Shown here piece after piece: positions 44,358 to 52,702 of a stretch of 64,000 nt of DNA. The notes under the pieces were generated by a model that did not search any database, was not told the DNA's origin, and saw nothing but the letters and a program-made list of their open reading frames with translations. Position numbers and translations under genes: made by a program. The stretch comes from Natrinema sp. CBA1119. GTDB taxonomy: Archaea; Halobacteriota; Halobacteria; Halobacteriales; Natrialbaceae. Position 1 is the stretch's first letter. Each line of letters starts with the position of its first letter. The stretch is taken from positions 3,162,001 through 3,226,000 of the forward strand of contig NZ_PDBS01000001.1 in assembly GCF_002572525.1 (NCBI RefSeq), written 5' to 3'.

Positions 44358-44731
44358 GCGTGTCGACCTCCGCAAGGCTCGGCTGCTCGGTATCGGTGTT
44401 TGCGACGCGGAGCCGTCCCGGCCGAGTCGTACATGGTATCGCCGACAGCGTCGTGCATATCTCGTGATGGGGGACGACGAGGATTAGGCGTTCCGACCTC
44501 CGGCAGCGACTGCATACCGAGTCGGTACTGATGGAGTCAATTGGTCCGATATAGAGATCTGCTCTGGACGACTATCGCGGTGGAATCAGTGTACACTATG
44601 CGTGTGAACTGAACACGCAAACCAGTTTATTCAGACATATCTTTGACTATCAGAGACAATCGTTTCACACCATACCAACCGTTATCTAGCCACGGACTGT
44701 AAGTCTCCTACTTCCCCTTCGTGGAAGCCTC
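44358..44731. other. AT-richer intergenic region opening the accessory stretch
   Basis: 374 bp between divergent genes, with GC falling towards the right. The sequence around 44600-44700 is AT-rich and may hold promoters for the gene at 44732. No hairpin or coding ORF is convincing. Confidence 0.35.
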
Positions 44732-45334
44732 ATGAACATTCATACCAACGAACTGACCGTAGAGGTATACGTCCGTCCAGACGAACTGGTTGAGCCGATC
44801 GACACCAAAATCGACGCGTTACACCGACTCGACTCTGCGGGTCATATTGGCAACCTGGTGATACACGCGTGGCCGGATGCAATCACGCTCACAGACCAAG
44901 CACCCTACAGCGACGCGATAGATGCGTTTGAACAGATGGAGGCGTGGGCCAGTGAATACGGGGGCAGCATCCAACCGCCGTTCAGCGTTCGGACTTCCAC
45001 GTCCACCTTTACGAACGAAACACAGACCACGCTCCGGACTCCGATGATGTGTCTTGCTGTATACGTTGGGGAGCAATTGGTGAATGTCTTCCCCCACTCA
45101 TGGGGTGACGATCACCATGGAGTAATGGACGCGATTGCAGCCCTCAGAACGGAAGACCTGGAGTTGTTCCCATATGCCCCTGATTTGGCTGCACCACCCC
45201 CGAGCCACTGTCCAGAATGCAATACTCAATTGACGAATGTACAGGGAATCGGTGTATGTCAGTGTTGTGACCGAGTCGAAGTCGGCACCATGCCTCATTA
45301 CAAGCGAAGTCAGCGGTCGCAGCTTGCGCTCTGA
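44732..45334 (+). CDS. Haloarchaeal conserved protein with C-terminal zinc ribbon
   Basis: A 200-residue protein. The first 145 residues form a conserved haloarchaeal domain (TVEVYVRPDELVEPIDTKIDALHRLDSAGHIG, then PPFSVRTSTSTFTNE and LRTPMMCLAVYVGEQLVNVFPHSWGDDHHGV). A zinc ribbon follows, CPECNTQLTNVQGIGVCQCCDR. Such proteins are often annotated as HTH-domain regulators in haloarchaea; I cannot see a clear helix-turn-helix. Base composition is lower in GC than surrounding genes, suggesting transfer. Confidence 0.75.
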   Translation: MNIHTNELTVEVYVRPDELVEPIDTKIDALHRLDSAGHIGNLVIHAWPDAITLTDQAPYSDAIDAFEQMEAWASEYGGSIQPPFSVRTSTSTFTNETQTTLRTPMMCLAVYVGEQLVNVFPHSWGDDHHGVMDAIAALRTEDLELFPYAPDLAAPPPSHCPECNTQLTNVQGIGVCQCCDRVEVGTMPHYKRSQRSQLAL

Positions 45335-45421
45335 CTATGAGCTAAGACTACCCCTTTCCCGGTGATAGTCTCCGTAATTTGGTGCTCGATAGATGTGTGC
45401 GGTTCCGCGCTCAATTGCCAG

Positions 45422-45444
45422 CGACGGTTTGCATATAACCGTCG
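45422..45444. repeat. Perfect 8-bp hairpin beside the IS6 element
   Basis: CGACGGTT (45422-45429) pairs with AACCGTCG (45437-45444) around a 7-nt loop, TGCATAT. It lies 35 nt outside the left end of the IS6 element and 88 nt after the stop of the preceding gene. It could be a terminator or an operator. Confidence 0.45.
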
Positions 45445-45478
45445 ATACGTCCCATTTCGGCGAGGAATTGGTCTATTC

Positions 45479-45492
45479 GGCACTGTCTAGTT
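45479..45492 (+). repeat. IS6 left terminal inverted repeat
   Basis: GGCACTGTCTAGTT, the exact reverse complement of the right end at 46210-46223. Confidence 0.9.
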
Positions 45493-45538
45493 GAGTCAGT
45501 TTGAGAAGTGAGCAGGTCGTTGAGTTTCTTGTCCAAAG

Positions 45539-46216
45539 ATGCTCGCAGACCTGCTCAGCGAGAGCTATGCGGCGGATTTAGAAGAATCTTGGGAGAACGA
45601 GCGGACGGCGACGCCCGTCAGGGCGTTCGCCGTCCGCCTCCACGAAACTGGTTGTTCTCTTCGGGAGACAACAACGATTTTAGCTGAATTAGGCGTTGAA
45701 CGCTCGCATGGAGCGGTCTGGAATTGGGTACATCGGCTGGCTGACAGCGGTTGCGACCCGCCGACGGCGAAGCCGTCAAGGGTCGCGGTTGACGAGACTG
45801 CTGTCAAAATCAATGGCGAGTGGTCTTGGTTGTACGCTGCAATAGACATCGAGACAAAGTTGATTCTCGACGTCGCACTGTTTGGTCGGCACGGCACCGA
45901 TCCGGCGGCTACGTTTCTGCATCAACTCAAGGAGAAACACGATCTTTCGGAGGCTACGTTTCTCGTCGATCAATTCGGCTATCGGACTGCCCTCTCTCGG
46001 TTAGGACTGAGCGGTCAGGTCAACTATACCGAGCGAAACCTGATCGAAAAGTGGTTTCACACCCTCAAAATTCGGATCGACCGCTTCCATAACTCGTGGG
46101 TGGGCAGTCGATCAAGCGTCCGCGAGTGGCTTGAACAATTTATGCACTACTATAACCGCCAGAGACCGCACCAAGCTCTTGATGGAAAGACGCCAATTGA
46201 GGAGGTGCAGAACTAG
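45539..46216 (+). CDS. IS6-family transposase
   Basis: A 225-residue DDE transposase. A short N-terminal helix-turn-helix region (LRETTTILAELGVERSHGAVWNWVHR) precedes the catalytic core. The three acidic residues lie in VAVDETAVKI, FLVDQFGYRTAL and NLIEKWFHTLKIRIDRF, and the family tail HYYNRQRPHQALDGKTPIEEV is intact. It should be functional. The start ATG at 45539 is 60 nt inside the left end; the stop lies inside the right inverted repeat. Confidence 0.93.
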   Translation: MLADLLSESYAADLEESWENERTATPVRAFAVRLHETGCSLRETTTILAELGVERSHGAVWNWVHRLADSGCDPPTAKPSRVAVDETAVKINGEWSWLYAAIDIETKLILDVALFGRHGTDPAATFLHQLKEKHDLSEATFLVDQFGYRTALSRLGLSGQVNYTERNLIEKWFHTLKIRIDRFHNSWVGSRSSVREWLEQFMHYYNRQRPHQALDGKTPIEEVQN

Positions 46217-46223
46217 ACAGTGC
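46210..46223 (-). repeat. IS6 right terminal inverted repeat
   Basis: AACTAGACAGTGCC; it includes the transposase stop codon TAG. Confidence 0.9.
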
Positions 46224-46347
46224 CTCTCAAGCAAAATGAGACGGAACCCGAGTCATATTTCAATAATCCAACCAATGGTGTGTGTCGATCAAGGCGTCGG
46301 CAGTAAGGATTCAATAGTCTAATCGTCGTCGTGGTTTCGCTGAGCGA

Positions 46348-46863
46348 CTATTCTTCGTCGGAGCCGATCTCCGAGGGAGTCTCGGCGTCTTCGCCGGCCA
46401 TCTCTTGGTGGAAGTGATTCCATGGCTGGATGTGTTCCTCCGCTAAGATATTGCTGCTCATGATCTGTAGACCCAGTTCGTCTAACTGTTCGGTGCTTTC
46501 CTTGACATCGGATGTCCCTTCGGCTACGACTTCGATGTGGAGATTCTCCTCACCGGCCAGCATCTCCCGGACGTTAACGACACCCCGTACATCGAGGGCT
46601 TTCTCCGCCATTTCTGATCGCTTGGAGAGGTCGATTGAGCAAATAAACAGAACGCGCATCGGATAGCCTGCCCGCTCGTAATTGATTTCCGGGTTGTATC
46701 CGAGAATGACCCCTTGGTCTTCCAGTTGCTGGATTCGATTGTGGACGGTCGTCCCGGTAACGTCAGTTTCGTCGGCAATGGACGTGTCGCTGGCACCACG
46801 GGCGTCTATCTGGAGCAAGTGCAAGATACGGCGGTCGAGGTTGTCGAGTGGATCATCGACCAT
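46348..46863 (-). CDS. Lrp/AsnC family transcriptional regulator
   Basis: A 171-residue protein. The winged helix-turn-helix is at residues 5-60 (LDNLDRRILHLLQIDARGASDTSIADETDVTGTTVHNRIQQLEDQGVI). An RAM-like effector domain follows (about 68-140, MRVLFICSIDLSKRSEM, NVREMLAGEENLHIEVV). The tail is acidic. It would form dimers or octamers and bind DNA, perhaps sensing an amino acid. It lies next to the IS6 element. A GTATGCATAC palindrome lies about 115 nt upstream of its start and may be an operator. Confidence 0.92.
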   Translation of the reverse strand: MVDDPLDNLDRRILHLLQIDARGASDTSIADETDVTGTTVHNRIQQLEDQGVILGYNPEINYERAGYPMRVLFICSIDLSKRSEMAEKALDVRGVVNVREMLAGEENLHIEVVAEGTSDVKESTEQLDELGLQIMSSNILAEEHIQPWNHFHQEMAGEDAETPSEIGSDEE

Positions 46864-46976
46864 AGCGTCTAATTCACTGTCGAGCCAGTTGAATCGAGTG
46901 CCTGAACCAGAACTCGGAGCGTTCGGGGACGGAAACTGTAGCGGTACATGTAGGTACTGTATTGAACGATAACTAT

Positions 46977-46986
46977 GTATGCATAC
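46977..46986. promoter_or_regulatory. 10-bp palindrome GTATGCATAC, possible Lrp operator
   Basis: A perfect 10-bp palindrome, further symmetric at the outer TA/TA steps (46974-46989). Lrp-type proteins often autoregulate via such sites, but it is farther from the start (114 nt) than a classic operator. Confidence 0.35.
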
Positions 46987-47050
46987 GTATCTTTTTGCTG
47001 CGGGTCCTCGCTCCCTTCGGTCGCTCGAACCGCTTGCAAAAATCTACGCT

Positions 47051-47131
47051 AAAAAGGCCGCCTCTGCGGACTTCGTCCGCTTCGGCGGTTCACCGCCGGA
47101 GCGGGGTGAAACCCCGCGACGGCGGCTTTTT
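47051..47131. ncRNA. Four-way multi-hairpin element (candidate structured RNA or repeat)
   Basis: An outer stem, AAAAAGGCCGCC (47051-47062) with GGCGGCTTTTT (47121-47131), encloses three perfect hairpins: GCGGAC/GTCCGC (47066-47080, loop TTC), CGGCGG/CCGCCG (47083-47098, loop TTCA) and GCGGGGT/ACCCCGC (47101-47117, loop GAA). The fold resembles a four-way junction. It lies between the Lrp gene and rqcH. It could be a small RNA, a dispersed repeat, or a terminator region; no promoter is clear. Confidence 0.45.
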
Positions 47132-47143
47132 GGCATCAACGGG

Positions 47144-47198
47144 TTTTGCCGGGGGTTGAGGCTGGCGTCGCAGACGCCAGCCGATTCCCCCGGTAAAA
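47144..47198. repeat. Long nested hairpin
   Basis: An outer 12-bp near-perfect stem, TTTTGCCGGGGG (47144-47155) with CCCCCGGTAAAA (47187-47198), encloses a perfect 10-bp stem, GGCTGGCGTC (47160-47169) with GACGCCAGCC (47173-47182), and a 3-nt loop. It follows the four-way element by 12 nt and seems to be part of the same structured block. Confidence 0.6.
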
Positions 47199-47312
47199 GA
47201 GGTTGCTGTACTTACCGATGGGGGCACGGCCACCACACTATGCGGTCGGACTGGGATCAGGCGCTGGCGTCGGAGCGACACGTCTTTTTGACCGGGACGG
47301 GCAGTGTGAGGT

Positions 47313-49511
47313 ATGGATCCAAAGCGGGAACTCACCAGCGTCGACCTCGCCGCCCTCGTCGGGGAACTCGGGGCCTACGAGGGGGCGAAGCTGGACAAGG
47401 CCTATCTCTACGGCGACGACCTCGTCCGACTCAAGATGCGGGACTTCGACCGCGGTCGCACGGAACTGATCATCGAGGTCGGCGAGACCAAGCGGGCCCA
47501 CACGGTCGCCCCCGAGCGCGTTCCCGACGCTCCCGGCCGCCCGCCCCAGTTCGCGATGATGCTCCGCAACCGCCTCTCCGGGGCCGACTTCGCCGGCGTC
47601 GAGCAGTACGAGTTCGACCGCATCCTCGAGTTCGTCTTCGAACGCGACGACGGCACGACCCGGATCATCGTCGAACTGTTCGGACAGGGCAACATCGCCG
47701 TCACCGACGGCGAGTACGAAGTGATCGACTGCCTCGAGACCGTCCGGCTCAAGTCCCGCACCGTCGTTCCGGGATCGCGCTACGAGTTCCCCGACTCCCG
47801 GACGAACCCGCTGACGATTTCCCGCGAGGCGTTCGATCACGAGATGAACGACTCCGATACGGACGTCGTCCGGACGCTGGCGACGCAACTCAACTTCGGT
47901 GGCTTCTACGCCGAGGAGCTGTGTACCCGTGCCGGCGTCGAGAAGGGACTGGACATTCCGGACGCCGACGAGGACGTCTACGATCGGCTCTACGAAGCGA
48001 TCGAACGGCTCGCGCTCGACATCCGGAACGGCAACTTCGACCCGCGACTTTACCTCGAGGGCGGTGACGAAGACGACGAGGACGCCGAGAACGGACCGGA
48101 CGGCAACGTCGACGACGCCGCGACTGGTGACGCCGATGCCACCGACGCACACGTCGTCGACGTGACCCCGTTCCCGCTCGAGGAGCGTTCGGGACTCGCC
48201 GCGGAACCGTATGATTCGTTCCTGAGCGCGCTGGACGACTACTTCTTCCGGCTCGAGCTGGACGACGAGGAGGAGCCGGACCCGACCGACCAACGGCCGG
48301 ATTTCGGGTCGGAGATTGCCAAACACGAGCGGATCATCGAGCAACAGCAGGGGGCGATCGAGGGATTCGAGCAGGAGGCCGACTCACTGCGCGAGCAGGC
48401 CGAATTGCTCTACGCCGAGTACGGGCTGGTCGACGAGATCCTCTCGACGATCCAGAACGCCCGGCAGCAGGATCGCCCGTGGGACGAGATCAGGGAGCGA
48501 TTCGAGGAGGGAGCCGACCGCGGTATCGAGGCCGCCGAGGCGGTCGTCGACGTCGACGGCAGCGAGGGGACGGTCACCGTCGATATCGACGGTGAGCGGA
48601 TCAGTCTCGTCACGCAGCAGGGCGTCGAACAGAACGCCGACCGGCTCTACACCGAGGCCAAGCGCGTCGAGGAGAAAAAGGAGGGCGCGCTGGCGGCTAT
48701 CGAGAACACCCGCGATGACCTCGAGGACGCCAAGCGCCGCCGTGACGAGTGGGAAGCCGACGACGGCGAGAGTGCGGACGAAGACGAGTCCGACGAGGAG
48801 GGCGAGGACACCCAACGCGACTGGCTCGCGGAGCCGTCGGTCCCGATCCGCGAGAACGAACCGTGGTTCGATCGCTTCCGCTGGTTCAAGACGAGCGACG
48901 ATTTCCTCGTGATCGGCGGGCGCAACGCCGACCAGAACGAGGAACTCGTCAAGAAGTATCTCGAGCCGGGCGACACAGTCTTGCACACGCAGGCCCACGG
49001 CGCCCCCGTCACCGTGCTGAAGGCGACCGATCCCAGCGAGGCCTCCTCGAGCGATATCGACCTCCCCGAGTCGAGCATCGAGGAGGCCGCCCGGTTCGCC
49101 GTCTCCTACTCGTCGGTCTGGAAGGACGGCCGCTACGCGGGCGACGTCTACGCCGTCGACTCCGATCAGGTCACGAAAACTCCCGAGAGCGGCGAGTACC
49201 TCGAGAAGGGCGGGTTTGCGATCCGCGGCGACCGGACATACTACCGCGATACGCCGGTCGACGTGGCGGTCGGCATTCAGTGCGAGCCGTACACGCGAGT
49301 GATCGGCGGGCCGTCGTCGGCCATCGAGGACCGGGCGGTGACGACGATCGAACTCGAGCCCGGCCGGTACGCACAGGCCGACACGGCAAAGCGGCTCTAC
49401 CGCACGTTCCGGGAACGGTTCGAGGACGAGACGTTCGTCCGCAAAATCGCGAGCCCCGACCGGATCCAGCACTTCATGCCGCCGGGCGGCAGTCGGATTA
49501 GCGAGGAGTAA
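47313..49511 (+). CDS. rqcH: Ribosome quality control factor RqcH (NEMF/Rqc2 homologue)
   Basis: A 732-residue NFACT protein. The N-terminal domain (MDPKRELTSVDLAALVGELGAYEGAKLDKAY) is the fibronectin-binding-like NFACT-N. Helix-hairpin-helix and long coiled-coil regions occupy about residues 200-480, with an acidic insert (GGDEDDEDAENGPDG). The C-terminal NFACT-R/DUF814 domain includes WFDRFRWFKTSDDFLVIGGRNADQNEELVKKYL. The protein binds stalled 50S-peptidyl-tRNA complexes and aids nascent-chain tailing. A TTTTTG box about 25 nt upstream supports the ATG at 47313. Pelota is encoded 3.2 kb downstream. Confidence 0.95.
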   Translation: MDPKRELTSVDLAALVGELGAYEGAKLDKAYLYGDDLVRLKMRDFDRGRTELIIEVGETKRAHTVAPERVPDAPGRPPQFAMMLRNRLSGADFAGVEQYEFDRILEFVFERDDGTTRIIVELFGQGNIAVTDGEYEVIDCLETVRLKSRTVVPGSRYEFPDSRTNPLTISREAFDHEMNDSDTDVVRTLATQLNFGGFYAEELCTRAGVEKGLDIPDADEDVYDRLYEAIERLALDIRNGNFDPRLYLEGGDEDDEDAENGPDGNVDDAATGDADATDAHVVDVTPFPLEERSGLAAEPYDSFLSALDDYFFRLELDDEEEPDPTDQRPDFGSEIAKHERIIEQQQGAIEGFEQEADSLREQAELLYAEYGLVDEILSTIQNARQQDRPWDEIRERFEEGADRGIEAAEAVVDVDGSEGTVTVDIDGERISLVTQQGVEQNADRLYTEAKRVEEKKEGALAAIENTRDDLEDAKRRRDEWEADDGESADEDESDEEGEDTQRDWLAEPSVPIRENEPWFDRFRWFKTSDDFLVIGGRNADQNEELVKKYLEPGDTVLHTQAHGAPVTVLKATDPSEASSSDIDLPESSIEEAARFAVSYSSVWKDGRYAGDVYAVDSDQVTKTPESGEYLEKGGFAIRGDRTYYRDTPVDVAVGIQCEPYTRVIGGPSSAIEDRAVTTIELEPGRYAQADTAKRLYRTFRERFEDETFVRKIASPDRIQHFMPPGGSRISEE

Positions 49512-49642
49512 GTCACAGTCGCGGCGATCTGTCCGAATCAGCGATGGCTGCGTGATTGTCTCATGCCGCATACTCGAGATCGGACCGCGACCCCGATATA
49601 GACGGCTCAACATTGATCGGTGGGTCCGAACTAGCGCAGTCG

Positions 49643-49891
49643 ATGACGCCACTACTCGAGGCACTCGTCCCCGCGGTGCTCGGCGGACTCGATGGGCCGG
49701 TCGTCATCGGGTGGGTTATCGTCGCAGCGATGGTGGTTGCGATCGGATTCGTGGTGTTCCTGGCGCTCGGTCCCGGCACCCAACCGTATCAGGCGGAGCA
49801 CGCCGAACCGACGTCGACGGACGACAGCGGTGTTCGCGACGCGAACGCGGAGGAGCAATCGAACTCCTCGACCGAGTCTGGATCCGATTGA
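49643..49891 (+). CDS. Small single-pass membrane protein
   Basis: An 82-residue protein. One long hydrophobic segment (about 5-45, LVPAVLGGL to VVFLALG) is followed by an acidic Ser/Asn/Glu tail (about 48-82). The ATG at 49643 is preferred over a TTG at 49556, whose extension is unlike protein. Unknown family. It follows rqcH by 131 nt and precedes another small gene. Confidence 0.65.
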   Translation: MTPLLEALVPAVLGGLDGPVVIGWVIVAAMVVAIGFVVFLALGPGTQPYQAEHAEPTSTDDSGVRDANAEEQSNSSTESGSD

Positions 49892-49996
49892 CTGTGTCGG
49901 CGCAATTCGCTGTGATGCGTTCGTTTCTCCGGCGTTTGAATGCAGGCTGCACCTGCCGGGTTCAGGACTACACTGTCGACCGTGAATGCACCGCCC

Positions 49997-50290
49997 ATGG
50001 TTGATATCGAAACGAACACCGACACGGAGCCGGAGCTGGGCACCGCGACCATCGTTTACCAGACGCCAGGTGAGGACGTCGAGCGCGTCACCGTCGACAA
50101 CGACCGCATCGCCTACTTTCAGGATCACTGGCTGTTCGCGTACGGGACCGACGACGACGGCAACGATGTCGTCCGCCGAGTCCCCAAGGAGAGCGTCCAC
50201 TACGTCGAACGCTCTGTCGAGGAGATCGAGGAAACGTTCGAATCCGGCCTCGAGAAGGCGAAAGGAAAACTCGAGGAGCTCAGGGACTGA
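49997..50290 (+). CDS. Small conserved haloarchaeal protein
   Basis: A 97-residue acidic soluble protein. A beta-rich region (TATIVYQTPGEDVERVTVDNDRIAYFQDHWLFAYG) precedes VVRRVPKESVHYVERSVEEIEETFESGLEKAKGKLEELRD, a C-terminal helix. The pattern is typical of small haloarchaeal proteins of unknown function. The ATG at 49997 is preferred to 49940. Confidence 0.75.
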   Translation: MVDIETNTDTEPELGTATIVYQTPGEDVERVTVDNDRIAYFQDHWLFAYGTDDDGNDVVRRVPKESVHYVERSVEEIEETFESGLEKAKGKLEELRD

Positions 50291-50326
50291 CCGCATCGGC
50301 GATCGATCCGCGTCCGTCAGTCGGTG

Positions 50327-50944
50327 TTACCGTTGTTCGACGGACGAATCGTCCATGTGCATCTCGTGAATCGAGATTCGAATGTCGGAGGCGTCGTCGA
50401 ACTCGGTCGTCGGGCGGGCCGATCCGTCGATCCCGCCACGTTCGCGTTCGTGTTCGGCGCGACGGACCGCACGGCGATCGGACGCATCGTACGCCGATCC
50501 CATCGCGATCAGGAAGCCGACCATCGCGGTCACGAGCGCGACGACGCCGATCGCGATGGCCCCGATCGAGGCCACGGCACCGGTGAGGACCTCTCCCGAG
50601 ACCAGCAGTGAGACTGCCGTTACGGCCGCGATCAAAGCAATCAATCTGGCAAGGCGACCGGTATCGAGGCCGTGATAGGTCTTCTCGCCGGTCGTATCGG
50701 ATAACACCGACAGGATTCCGTCGTACGAATCGTCGGTTCGGGCGTTCCCGAGCGAGTGAATCGATTGTGCGACCCACACGCCGGCCGTGAAGTTGAGAAA
50801 CGCGACGAACGAGACGAGCCCGAGTTGTCCGTCGACGAACAGCCCCGTCACGACCGCACTCGCAAACGTCATCGCCATGATCACGTGGGTCAGAAGCGAG
50901 CGGACGCCGAAGTCTTCTAACCGAGCCGTGTATTTCAGGTTCAT
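50327..50944 (-). CDS. Four-helix membrane protein, haloarchaeal
   Basis: A 205-residue protein. Hydrophobic helices run at about 15-38, 40-65, 98-118 and 122-145. The loop SIHSLGNARTDDSYDGILSVLSD and the C-terminal charged tail (RRAEHERERGGIDGS, DDASDIRISIHEMHMDD) are soluble. No named family is recognised. It lies left of the IS5 element, 59 nt from its end. Confidence 0.75.
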   Translation of the reverse strand: MNLKYTARLEDFGVRSLLTHVIMAMTFASAVVTGLFVDGQLGLVSFVAFLNFTAGVWVAQSIHSLGNARTDDSYDGILSVLSDTTGEKTYHGLDTGRLARLIALIAAVTAVSLLVSGEVLTGAVASIGAIAIGVVALVTAMVGFLIAMGSAYDASDRRAVRRAEHERERGGIDGSARPTTEFDDASDIRISIHEMHMDDSSVEQR

Positions 50945-50994
50945 ACTCGAACGGAGGTGTGCAGCGAGAATAGCGTCAACCCCTACCTATGTCA

Positions 50995-51003
50995 AATGGT
51001 AAC
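50995..51003. repeat. 9-bp target-site duplication, left copy
   Basis: AATGGTAAC immediately before the IS5 element, identical to 51938-51946. It marks the insertion event. Confidence 0.85.
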
Positions 51004-51937
51004 GGCCTTGTTTAGACGCGTAAATTCACGGTTGTGAGTGGCTGACGCTGAGTTCGATGTTTCTGACAGCGCATTTCAGCACGAGTTCGCGGAACTGACC
51101 AAACCACGTTCGAGCGCGAACGATCTCGCCGTATTTTCGGCGTAACGCGAAAAATATGGATTCTGCGTTCGAGCGTTGATGGTAGATCGTATCATCTTGC
51201 AGAAGGTTGTTAGCGATGCCGTGCCAGCCAAATTCGCGGTGCTTGATCACCGGTTTGACGCCTTCAGCTCGTAATCTTTGGCGAAGCAGCCACCAGTCGT
51301 AGCCTTTGTCGGCTGTAAGAATGTTCAGTTTGTCGAGGTTCCGTTTGACCATCTGCCAACCGATTTTCGAATCATGCGGTTGTTTCATCGAACAATGTAT
51401 ATCGAGGATCACACCAGTCTTGCAATCACTGAGGAGCGTCGTTTTCACCGCCTCGAACGTGTAATTCGTGCGTTTTGCGTAGTGTTGGCTGGCAGCTATC
51501 CGGTCCATGCCGGTTGCGTCAATCGCCTGGACATCGCCGAGATCGTGCAACTCCGCCGACAACCGCAGCAGGACGCGCCAGATTCGCATTTTAAGATCCT
51601 GCTTGCGCGTACACACGGTCGTGAAATCAGGCAGTTCAGCCACCGCTAGACCGAGTTTCTCAACAATTCCATGCATCTCGTGAAGCACGTCCAGCAGCCG
51701 CCGATACGTGTGATCAAGGTACTCGCGGAGGCCGTGAATTGCCACGATCACCCAGTCTGCGTAGCCATTTTCACCTTCTTCGAACGCTGGATCCGGCTCG
51801 CCGACGACGGCTTTTTGAGCAAGCGACACAACCCGATCAGTGAAGCGGGCGAGTTTGCTGGACACAAACTCCTCTTCCCGCTTCACTTCCTAGTAAGTTA
51901 GACATTTAGCCGCTCTTACTAGCGTCTAAACACGGCC
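51004..51937. mobile_element. IS5-family insertion sequence with intact target duplication
   Basis: A 934-bp element. Imperfect 16-bp ends: GGCCTTGTTTAGACGC (51004-51019) and its near-complement GCGTCTAAACACGGCC (51922-51937), one mismatch. Both flanks carry AATGGTAAC (50995-51003 and 51938-51946). The perfect duplication indicates a fairly recent insertion. It interrupts a spacer between two convergent-to-divergent small genes and no coding sequence. Confidence 0.92.
51026..51886 (-). CDS. IS5-family transposase
   Basis: A 286-residue DDE transposase. Acidic residues appear in QAIDATGMDRIAASQHYAK, NILTADKGYDWWLLR and RSNAESIFFALRRKYGE. The N-terminal region carries a helical DNA-binding segment (residues 1-80). 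It reads the full length of the element and has no frameshift, so it is probably functional. Base composition is lower in GC than neighbouring genes. It resembles the halobacterial ISH1-like group (from memory). Confidence 0.92.
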   Translation of the reverse strand: MKREEEFVSSKLARFTDRVVSLAQKAVVGEPDPAFEEGENGYADWVIVAIHGLREYLDHTYRRLLDVLHEMHGIVEKLGLAVAELPDFTTVCTRKQDLKMRIWRVLLRLSAELHDLGDVQAIDATGMDRIAASQHYAKRTNYTFEAVKTTLLSDCKTGVILDIHCSMKQPHDSKIGWQMVKRNLDKLNILTADKGYDWWLLRQRLRAEGVKPVIKHREFGWHGIANNLLQDDTIYHQRSNAESIFFALRRKYGEIVRARTWFGQFRELVLKCAVRNIELSVSHSQP

Positions 51938-51946
51938 AATGGTAAC
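51938..51946. repeat. 9-bp target-site duplication, right copy
   Basis: AATGGTAAC, identical to the left copy. Removing the element and one copy restores a continuous spacer. Confidence 0.85.
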
Positions 51947-52072
51947 AGAATCCGGGAATGTCGGTTGCGATGACCGGATTTCGGCGGACGCGACGGTCCG
52001 GGAACGTCGGCGAGTTCGGTTCGGTACCTTCGACACGGCTCGCTCGGATACCCGATTTCGACGAGGTTCAGC

Positions 52073-52492
52073 TCAGAGCAGGTACGTTTCGGCGACGGGT
52101 CCGAGGACGGGGAGGCTCGTCCGCTTCCCCTGAAAGGCCGTGATCAGGAGGGAGAGCCAGACGAGCAGGAGGGCGAATCCGAGTCCCATCTGCGACAGGA
52201 ACGAGAGCGCCGCGATCAGGAAGCCGAGCAGATCGCCGACGAGCATCGCCATGACAGTCGTCGCGACGTTGAGCACGGCGTATACCAGTATCGACGCGAC
52301 CCCGAAGACGATGCTCTGGGCGGCGTGGGAGCGAGCGAACTCGTTGTCGTCCTCGAGGAGGTAGACGAGGATGCCTGTCAGGGGCACAAACAGGTATGAT
52401 ATCGCACCGAGCACGTTCTCGTCGGGACCGAGACTGGTCGCTGTCGGTTCGACGGGTTCCGCTCCGGCCGCTGGTTTGGTAGTTGTTGACAT
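52073..52492 (-). CDS. DUF4870 membrane protein
   Basis: A 139-residue protein. A soluble N-terminus (residues 1-30) precedes the DUF4870 pattern LGPDENVLGAISYLFVPLTGILVYLLEDDNEFARSHAAQSIVFG. Three or four helices follow, with the final QGKRTSLPVLG typical of the family. Function is unknown; in other species it is often a small membrane protein with regulatory or transport links. The start at 52492 is used; a TATA-like box lies 29-38 nt upstream. Confidence 0.9.
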   Translation of the reverse strand: MSTTTKPAAGAEPVEPTATSLGPDENVLGAISYLFVPLTGILVYLLEDDNEFARSHAAQSIVFGVASILVYAVLNVATTVMAMLVGDLLGFLIAALSFLSQMGLGFALLLVWLSLLITAFQGKRTSLPVLGPVAETYLL

Positions 52493-52520
52493 TAGTACGC
52501 TACCGGAGAGACGCTGACAG

Positions 52521-52530
52521 CGTATTTTAC
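52521..52530 (-). promoter_or_regulatory. TATA box candidate for the DUF4870 gene
   Basis: On the minus strand it reads GTAAAATACG, 29-38 nt upstream of the ATG at 52492. A second AT-rich box, GTTTATATTT (52537-52546), faces the pelota gene. Confidence 0.45.
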
Positions 52531-52702
52531 TGTATCGTTTATATTTCATATGAGTGAGTTGGAGTACTGTATGAAAGAAACAGCCGCCAAATCGAGACGA
52601 TCCTCGTGCAACGAAGTGACCGACGATCAACTCCGGCGTCGGGCACGACAACTACACACGCGGATCGCAGGGCACTTACCGACATCCCGAGAACGAACGG
52701 CC

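Larger units (their letters stand above)
45479..46223 (+). mobile_element. IS6-family insertion sequence
   Basis: A 745-bp element bounded by perfect 14-bp terminal inverted repeats: GGCACTGTCTAGTT (45479-45492) and its reverse complement AACTAGACAGTGCC (46210-46223). It carries one intact transposase. IS6 elements normally leave 8-bp target duplications. Here the left flank GTCTATTC and right flank TCTCAAGC do not match, so the flanks were probably rearranged by recombination or deletion after insertion. Confidence 0.92.
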
